DNA from: Amblyornis subalaris
Lineage: Eukaryota > Chordata > Aves > Passeriformes > Ptilonorhynchidae
NCBI GenBank assembly: GCA_018881555.1
Contig: JACAXG010000009.1
Span: 15,287,221-15,351,220 of the forward strand
DNA length: 64,000 nt
Reading direction: 5' to 3'
Part shown: piece by piece, positions 56,691 to 64,000 of the stretch
Layout of the letters: the number at the start of each line of letters is the position of its first letter
How positions within the stretch are numbered: position 1 is the stretch's first letter
Program-made: the position numbers and the translations under genes
Notes under the pieces: model-generated
The model's database searches: none
The model's input: the letters and a program-made list of their open reading frames with translations, nothing else
What the model was told of the DNA's origin: nothing

Positions 56691-59600
56691 GAACTATTTC
56701 TGGGTAAACTGCTGCTGCAGGCTGATGCTTGTGGAGTGCTATGGGCTGTGCAGGGTGTTCTCTGCACAGCAAAACTCTAGCGCAAAAGTGCTCCCTCCAT
56801 GACTCCTGGTGCCCCAGTCCAGAGCTGGAGGAATGAACAGCCAAGGCACTGTAGATGAAGGAAGTTAAGTAGGAGCTGAAAGAGGAGAGCAGAAGGAAAC
56901 ATATCAGCAGCACGGAGGTTGCTGAAAAGTTTTGGAGAAGAAAAGCAGGGTAACAGGATAGGAGTGAGAGGAGCAAAAAGAATGAATATGCAAGTTGAAA
57001 AGCTTGTGTTTTAAAACAGATTTATCCAGCTTGAGGCAAATGTTAGGACTGCTACAAACTATGCCCTCTATCAGTTCATACTTCTNCTTGAGTATTTCAA
57101 TCACCTTTACTTCTTGTTTTGGTTGGGAGGAGAACCTACTATGATCTGTGCTGTGAATCTGAATACCAAAATTTGACAACCACTATGGATCATTCTAGGA
57201 TTTCACATAAGTGAAGATAAGTTTGAGGGAGTGTAACAAGACTAGAACACCAAATGTTCTAGTAAACTGATGTAAGAAACTTAATCTAGTGCTTTTTATT
57301 TAAAATACCAAAATTAAATGTGGATAACATAATTAAGCAGTCTGTCACAGTAAAATGTGCCTATCTGCAAGTGTTCATATATTTTTGGTGAAGACATAAG
57401 TTTCATGACCAGACTGAATACCAAGGCAGGATAACTTCCTTGCAGCAGGACTGATCTTGAAGGCAGTTCTTGTAACAAGACTCTTTTCTGGCAACAACTG
57501 GGAAATTCAAAAAACAGTGTCTGTTTTATGGGTCCAAGAACAAGTAGTTTATACTAACAACAGGCTATGTTCTTCAAAATGAAAACCTAGTTAAAGACGA
57601 ATTCTCTTAAACTAGAATGAAAGTAGCCAGCAGACAATTTCTAATTAAGAATTAGCGGAAAAAAATGTAAGGAGTGCACAGAGTAAGTTAGGTGCTATCA
57701 TCTCTAACAGGCTTCCTTCTGATCATTTTAGCCTGAATTTAATACTTTTTTCTCCATCAGAAAGACTGTGTGGTGTGAAAACACTTGGTAGGTTGCAGCC
57801 TCACAGCATACTGAAGGAAAACTGCCTGGGTTACTTCTGAACAGGCAGAAGCCACCAGACCACACTTTCTGGGTAATTCCTGCTGCCACATCTGCAAGTG
57901 CTGTGGTGCCCAGGTATTCCTTGTAACTTTGAAAGGGAATTGCAGTGATTTGCTGCATATCTTGTCTGCTATGTGGCCCTGTTGACTCTCCCCACAGCTG
58001 GGACCAGTCTGCATAGTACCCGTATTGCTAATTACACTGTAAAACACCCTGGGGAATTGCAACTGGATTGTGATAGAGATTCTGCATGTAGTGTGTCCAT
58101 ATGCTGCGACCTTGCAATTAGTAGTGTGCAAGGTGACGAAAACAGGTAATGTTCTGTGATACAACTGAATGCTACTGGGAGCCTGAGGGGCGTTCTCACA
58201 AACTTGTTCTAATGAGAAAACTGCGGGTATTCTTCCTGGCTCCACTTTGTGATATTAAGCAGATGCCTCCTTCTGCTTCACTCCACTCTACTGTATATGG
58301 CTTTTTCAGCTATTCAGAAGTTGTCCTTCTCCGAAACAAAACCTTCATTATGCTTAGATCTGCATAAAAATTTCACAACATTAGAGCCCCTGCAAGAAGG
58401 AGTTGACACACATCCAGCTATGTATGCCTTCCTGCAAGAGAGGGAAGGGAGTTTTAAAAAAGAGTGTGTGGAATGGGGAAGGTATTTGCAGTTTGGACTT
58501 TCTACCCCCAAAATGACCCACTATATGTGCATGCCTCACTAGTGGAATAGGGCCTGTTGGTTAGATTTTTACCATTTCATAAGCATCGTTTGACAAGACG
58601 TAATGACACCACTCACTTTTGAACCAGACAAGTGTCTAGCTGCCTCATCTATGGTGGCAGCTTTTGTACTTGATACAGGCACACAAGTAGAACAATGTAT
58701 GTAATAATAAAACTTCAGAGAGTCTGAAACTACTACCACCCCCTTAGTTTTTCTGTGTGCATCAGCCACACAAGTAATATTCAAGAAAATTTCTACATGG
58801 TAGCAGCAGGAAGCATCTGTGGTACTCTGTCATGCTGTGGGTTTGCCAACTGTCATGCAGACAGTGATGCGACGGAAAAAAAAGAAGTACAAAACAATAA
58901 GCACAGATGCAGGCTTTCCTTGTCCAGACACACAAGTCCCTGCCCTGCTCTGGTAAAGCACTGATGAACACAGATCAGTCTAGGGTTGTCTACAAGGTGG
59001 CACAAAAGTCAATTGCAATGTTGTCTCTCTCTCATGTCTTCTCTGCAACAATCCTGAACTGAAGCAGCTGCCACTGCTGCCTAGAAACACCTTGCCTTAC
59101 TCCTGTCCTGCTGGACGGGTAGCCAACCTAAGGGAAGAGTAGAATCAAGTTCCCCCAGTTCTTTTAAACATACTAACAAAAGTCTAGTTCAGTCCTGGTA
59201 AAATAAACTGGTGTCTCAGTCCTTAGATACATGCCACAAAGGGGCAGCAGAGGAGAGAGCAGTGACACTTCTAAATCAGCGCCCAAGAAACTTCTGGACC
59301 AGTCATGAGATATGGAGTCAAGCATCCTTTTAGAGGATGCATGGGTGGTGTGGAGCTGGGAGACTTCCATTATGACATTGCCAAACAAATGCATAGAGCA
59401 CAGCCCTGTGCTAAGACCCTCGAGTCTCTGGTGAGTCAGACCTTGGCCTTCAGAGAGCACTTAGCAGAAGAAACTAACATCACAAATCAAATGTGGTATG
59501 TGCACCAGGCCATGCAGTTGGAAACCATTCCTGCTCCACAGAGTGTGCTCTTCTGTTTTGTTCTACAGCTCTCTGGATACCATGTTGCCCTTCTGCCACT

Positions 59601-60884
59601 ATAAACAGACCTGTTAAACTGGAAGCGTAGTGGAGGACCCAGAAGACAACTGGCCCACTGACTTCCCATCCTGATTTTTCAACAGTTACATACTCCCTTC
59701 CTTCTCTTGTAGATGTAGATGTTCAAGAACCATTAGGTTCCTTATTTTTCAATAATAGTGGCATATTGTTTCTCCTCACTTGTTTTTGTAATTACAGTTG
59801 TTATCATTTGTCTTACTTTGTACCTGGCAGTCCTGGCCACTGACTTCAAGCACTTGTTTTAGTTTTACTGTTGTTCTTCACTGTTCACTCATATTTGGTA
59901 TGTTTATGTGTGTTTCCCCTAGTCCTTGGGTAAGTGCAGGTAAACAAGTCGATGAGAGACAGAAAGCAAAGAAATGTCCATTTTCCCTTCCCATCAGCGG
60001 CAAGAAAAATAAATTAGCATAGGAATTGTGATGGTGGTTGTCACTGGTTGAGCAGAGGCAGCAGCTGTATGCTAATGAAACTAGGAAAATTAATCATCTA
60101 CGGGTGTAGTTTCACAGCTTCTCTAAGACCATGTATTGGCTATACATTACCAAAAGCAGCAGTCCCACACTCAGCGGCGAGCTCCAACCACTTAATTTGN
60201 GCCAGGTACCATTGATCTGATCCTGAGAAGAACCAATTCAATGCAGTAAACTGGCAGAACACTAAACCAACAATAAATAAGCAACCACTACATTACTATT
60301 CGTGCTGGTTTACCTTTCTAAACCACTTCACTCCTAGGTTAGAAGACCAATAACGCCAACACAAAAAGAAGGCATGAAATGCCCCTTTTGGTAGCAGCTA
60401 ACCACTAGATTCAGTTATGCCTGTTTCAGTACTACATCTAAGTCTAGATATGGGACAGAGATACAAGAAAATTCAAAATTAATACAGTAATTTGATTTTA
60501 AAAGCACCTGAGACAAGCTATTTTTATACTAGCATATACAGATATACTGTTAATGCACAAAACTTGACACTCTTTGCTGATACTGGACTGCCCATTATGC
60601 TTCAGCCTGAACCAGGAGACACTTAAACCAAATGTAGAATTTATCAACACAAGCAAGAGGTCCTTAAAAAAACCTTTGAGTTCTCACTTAAGCCCAAACT
60701 GCACTGTGAATCCAGGTAATGTCTACATCCCTACAGATCTCTTGCTACAAACAACCATATCCAAGGCAATGCAAGAAACACAGAAATAGCCATTCCCTTG
60801 TTCCATTCCCTTTTCTTCCACATGATTCTGATACAACCAAAAAATCCTCAACAAACAGCTAGTGCAAAACAAGAGCTTCAGACA

Positions 60885-60950
60885 TGGGTTGGAACTTGAC
60901 GATCGTTAAGGTCACTTTCAACCCAAACTATTCTATGACTCTATGACATA
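60885..60950 (+). mobile_element. CR1 LINE 3' terminus
   Basis: GGGTTGGAACTTGACGATCG, TTAAGGTCACTTTCAACCCA and AACTATTCTATGACTCTATG correspond to the plus-strand CR1 3' end with its ATTCTATGA-type terminal repeats. Confidence 0.88.
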
Positions 60951-63304
60951 CCCAAATATAATACTACTGATACGAATTTAACCAGCCAGGATGACAAAAG
61001 TAACTACTTCTGTCTTAATATTACTATAATAAAAAAGTATAAAAAGAAATGGGATCTGAACAAGGCACAACTCAAAACAAAACACTGTTCGAGTTTGGAA
61101 TGATATCAGGATTATTGAACAGAAAATGTAATTAGCCAAGTGGAACTGTTATGTACATTTATAGGTCATTTTAGCAAGTGGCCTTTTTAAAAAACAAGTC
61201 TTATAACTCTGAATTTTATTTATACATGATTTTGGGGTGTAAGTATTCTTTGGAAGCATACTAGTAATTTCTTGGAGCCCTGAAATGAGAATTATGAGTC
61301 AGACATTAATCCTGTTTATGATTTTCCTATAATCCTCCATAAAACTAGTTTCTTTAGAGCGCACACTTTCAATGGCAGTCTTCCAATAGCCTNCACTACC
61401 ATGTATGCTTCTACAGAAATGTGAAAGCAAGTACAGAAAAAACCTCCACATTCTTATCTTTGTTCTTCACTGGTGTATCATCAACTACCCAGCCTCACTG
61501 ATACACTCTGGATTATTGTACAGCCTCCAGTTCATGTTTCTGTCTCACCCTGTATGTCTATGTTCAAAGGAAAATTTGAGGGTTTTTTCTGGATGTTGCT
61601 AATAGCTTGTTGGTTCCTGAAATACCTGATCTTTTGTAATTGAATGTGGTGAAAACAGATGCTTCTCTACATTTTCTGTTTAAAGCTAATGCATATAGTA
61701 GTTTTTCCTTTTGAAAAGCTGGGTCAAGCATGATGTATTACGGTCTTATTATGTCTTATATTCTCTATATCTTCAGTTTAATGGTTGGAAACCTCACCCA
61801 TACAGTTTTAATGTAGTCTGGTTTAAAACAAACCACATGAACTTCTAAAATATGTACTAATATGTATTCTGCTTTGTGCAAATACCAAGTTCCTCATTAA
61901 CACCCAAGAAACAGACTTACTGCCACCTTTTATTCTCAAATTTGTCATCTAAGCCAGAATTTGGTTTCACAGAATTTGGACTTCAATAAGCTGCTTTTTT
62001 TTTCTCAAAAATTAAGTGAGCTCTGATATCAAGAGCTCATTTTTCTAGTTGGATTTCTTATTTTAGATTCTCTGTTCTTGTTTATTCTATCTCCTAGATA
62101 AATCTTTAGGTGAAATGTTGCCTTGTAGTACATACTTAAAGAGGTACTTCACCAAACTAGGCATATCCATACAATCCACCAGTTTTCATTGACTCACTCT
62201 TGCAGTTAATATCCACATTACAGCAGATAATTCTGTTAAGATGTACTAAATGAAGGTACTCTATAAACATCATTCTACGTAGCATTTGCTGAAGCATTAA
62301 TAAATTTGTACTAACTTTTGCTACAGTGTACTAAATTCTTCCAAACTTGTTCTGGCTCTCACAAACGTGGTAAGACACATGAATAGTTCTTGATTTTTAA
62401 ATGCACATTACCAAACTGCTAAAGTAACTTGATCCCAATACATTGAATTTCACAACATGACAGAATTTCAGATATTGTATGGCTAAGAGACACCATACCA
62501 CATATCTATTTAGAAAAAACTGCTTTACTTATTTTTAGAAAAGCTGAATGCATGTGCATTGAAATAAAAGTATATTTACCAACAGACCCATGTTACTGGC
62601 CACACAGGAAATCTTACTGGTATTGCTCATCCATCAAAACATTAGGAAAAAAAGAGAAAGAGGAACATGTTCTTCAAATTTGGAATTGCATGTGGGTATT
62701 CATCCACGTAGTGATGCTACCGATATAAACCACTATAATAGGATTATCCCAGAAAGTTTCATAGTAAAACCTGTTCAATTACCAGAAAACAATCAGTGAC
62801 CATAAACTTTCTCAGATTCAAATAATGCACATACATTACAGAGAGTAAGAGTTATAGTCTGACATTTAAGGTAACACTAAGAGAGGTTTACATGCAGCTC
62901 AGCATGTGCCTCAGCTGCATATTACTACGTCAGTGCTTTTACCGTGCTGTTTGGGTACTAAGGGAGGAACATTAAGGGATTCAATCCCCATAGTTATTAT
63001 AAAGACATGTATCTTTTACACAAAAGCATCCAATTAAAAAGAACAAACGGAAAAGACCCCTGGATAACACACCCACTTTTATAGAAATTCTAATGACTTT
63101 AAGACAAGTTTTCAGCAAAGTAATTGTCACTCAACTTCTAATCCAGATGGTTATTTGTTTTAAAGTGATGGTTTTGAATTATGCAGTTTTCTTTTGCACA
63201 TGTTTCCCTTTAGGCATCAGTAATAAGAGATAAGTTCTCTTATTTATCCTTCAGTACAAATACAATCCCTGCATTGAACAAGGAAAAATCTCAAACATCT
63301 GTCA

Positions 63305-63722
63305 GTTACAACAGCCCACTGGTCATTCTGTGGCCTTCTTCCAGACCTGCTCCAACNGGTCTATGCCCTTCTTATGTTGGATGTCTTAGAGCTGGACACA
63401 GCACTCCAGGTGGGGTATCATGACAGCCGAGCAGAGAGGGAGAGTCACCCCCTTGATACAGTGATCACATTACTTTTGATGCAGCCCAGGATATGTTTGG
63501 CTTTCTGGGCTGGGAGTGCGCATTGCTGGGTCATGTTCAGCTTTTCACCNACTGGTATTCCCAATACCTTCTCCACAGGGCTGCTCTCAAACCATTCATC
63601 CCTCAGTATTAATACTGGACATTGCCTCAAGCTAGGTGCAGGACCTTACACTTGGCATTATTAAACTTCATGATGTTTGTACAGGCCAACTCCTCAGGCC
63701 TGTCAAGGTCCTCTAGATGGCA
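63305..63722 (-). mobile_element. CR1 LINE fragment interrupted by LTR
   Basis: CACTCCAGGTGGGGTATCAT, GACAGCCGAGCAGAGAGGGA, GCAGCCCAGGATATGTTTGG, GCTAGGTGCAGGACCTTACA and GGCCTGTCAAGGTCCTCTAG are hallmarks of an avian CR1 region read on the minus strand, internal to the 3' end. Similarity stops abruptly after GATGGCA at about 63722, where LTR-like sequence starts. Confidence 0.92.
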
Positions 63723-63724
63723 AC

Positions 63725-64000
63725 TGTGGAGAGTTAGGGATATGCGTGCGGAAGATATCGGGCTGTAACGGTCAGCCAGGACCCCCTCCCCTCTCGCAGT
63801 CCGACCTTCGCTCCCTGCCCGGCCGCACCTAACNGGACGTGAGCAGAAGGAAGTGACACTGACTGCCCAAGCCATAAAAACCCTTGTGATCCTGCAATAA
63901 ANGCCATTTGCTGTCCACCACATTGGTGTTCAGGAGCATATGGACTGAGTGGCCCAGGGATAGGGCTGCCGTGCCGGACTCGGACCAGGCCACCGCAACA
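63725..64000 (+). mobile_element. Endogenous retrovirus LTR (partial, runs off window)
   Basis: After the CR1 break the sequence becomes GC-rich and shows LTR architecture: a TG start (63725, or TGTAACGG at 63764), a TATA-like CATAAAAA (63873-63880), AATAAA at 63896-63901, then GCCATTTGCTG and CCACCACATTGGTGT. The last block resembles the R region of avian alpharetrovirus-like and related endogenous elements. It continues to the window edge, so the 3' end, target duplication and any internal region cannot be seen. It may be a solo LTR or the 5' LTR of a provirus. Confidence 0.82.

Larger units (their letters stand above)
49341..63304. other. Intergenic region downstream of ATP2B1
   Basis: About 14 kb without a supported gene. 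Open frames of 136-162 codons (for example 50337-50798 minus, 51334-51792 plus, 56521-56976 minus, 57757-58245 minus) lack recognisable domains, and a few such frames are expected by chance in AT-rich DNA. Recognised contents are CR1 scraps at 52502-52645, 54262-54346 and 60885-60950, an A-tract at 51348-51364, and inverted repeats at 50170-50199 and 56671-56690. A GC-richer patch lies at about 56350-56980. Confidence 0.75.

Noticed and set aside
57757..58245. Minus-strand open frame of 162 codons
   Set aside because: No recognisable domain, no consistent splice context and cysteine-rich random-looking composition. One to a few frames this long are expected by chance in 64 kb of AT-rich DNA read six ways.
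63627..63923. Minus-strand open frame of 98 codons at the right edge
   Set aside because: It spans the CR1-LTR junction and contains several Ns, so it is a product of the repeats rather than a gene.

Overview
This window is vertebrate nuclear DNA, almost certainly from a bird. It has AT-rich introns with GT-AG boundaries, eight scattered CR1 LINE fragments, and at the right edge an LTR resembling avian alpharetrovirus-like or ERVK elements. The species cannot be fixed from the sequence. About 26 isolated N positions occur along the window.

The window holds one confident protein-coding gene, ATP2B1 (plasma-membrane calcium-transporting ATPase 1, PMCA1), on the + strand. I see the first coding exon (start codon 14499) through the terminal exon (stop 46748) and a long 3' UTR. 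Twenty constitutive coding segments add up to 3663 nt, which is 1220 codons plus stop, the usual length of the PMCA1b isoform. A 154-nt optional exon at splice site C (42149-42302) shifts the frame of the last exon and gives a 1176-residue PMCA1a-type product. All P-type ATPase signatures are intact, so the gene is functional.

Layout: 1-14291 is non-coding, probably the 3' part of intron 1, because the first coding exon opens with a 3' splice site at 14290-14291 and no promoter or CpG island is visible. 14292-14498 is 5' UTR with four upstream ATGs. 14499-46748 is the exon-intron body. 46749 to about 49340 is the 3' UTR with proximal and distal poly(A) signals. From about 49340 to 63300 is intergenic DNA with degraded CR1 copies and no supported gene. 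63305-63722 is a CR1 fragment interrupted at about 63725 by an endogenous retroviral LTR that reaches the window end.

No operon-like or novel multi-gene system is present. The features most worth following are regulatory: the uORF cluster ahead of the PMCA1 start, the multi-donor site C exon with a CU-rich tract and an in-frame alternative acceptor upstream of it, the two-tier poly(A) signals, and the LTR nested in CR1 at the right edge.
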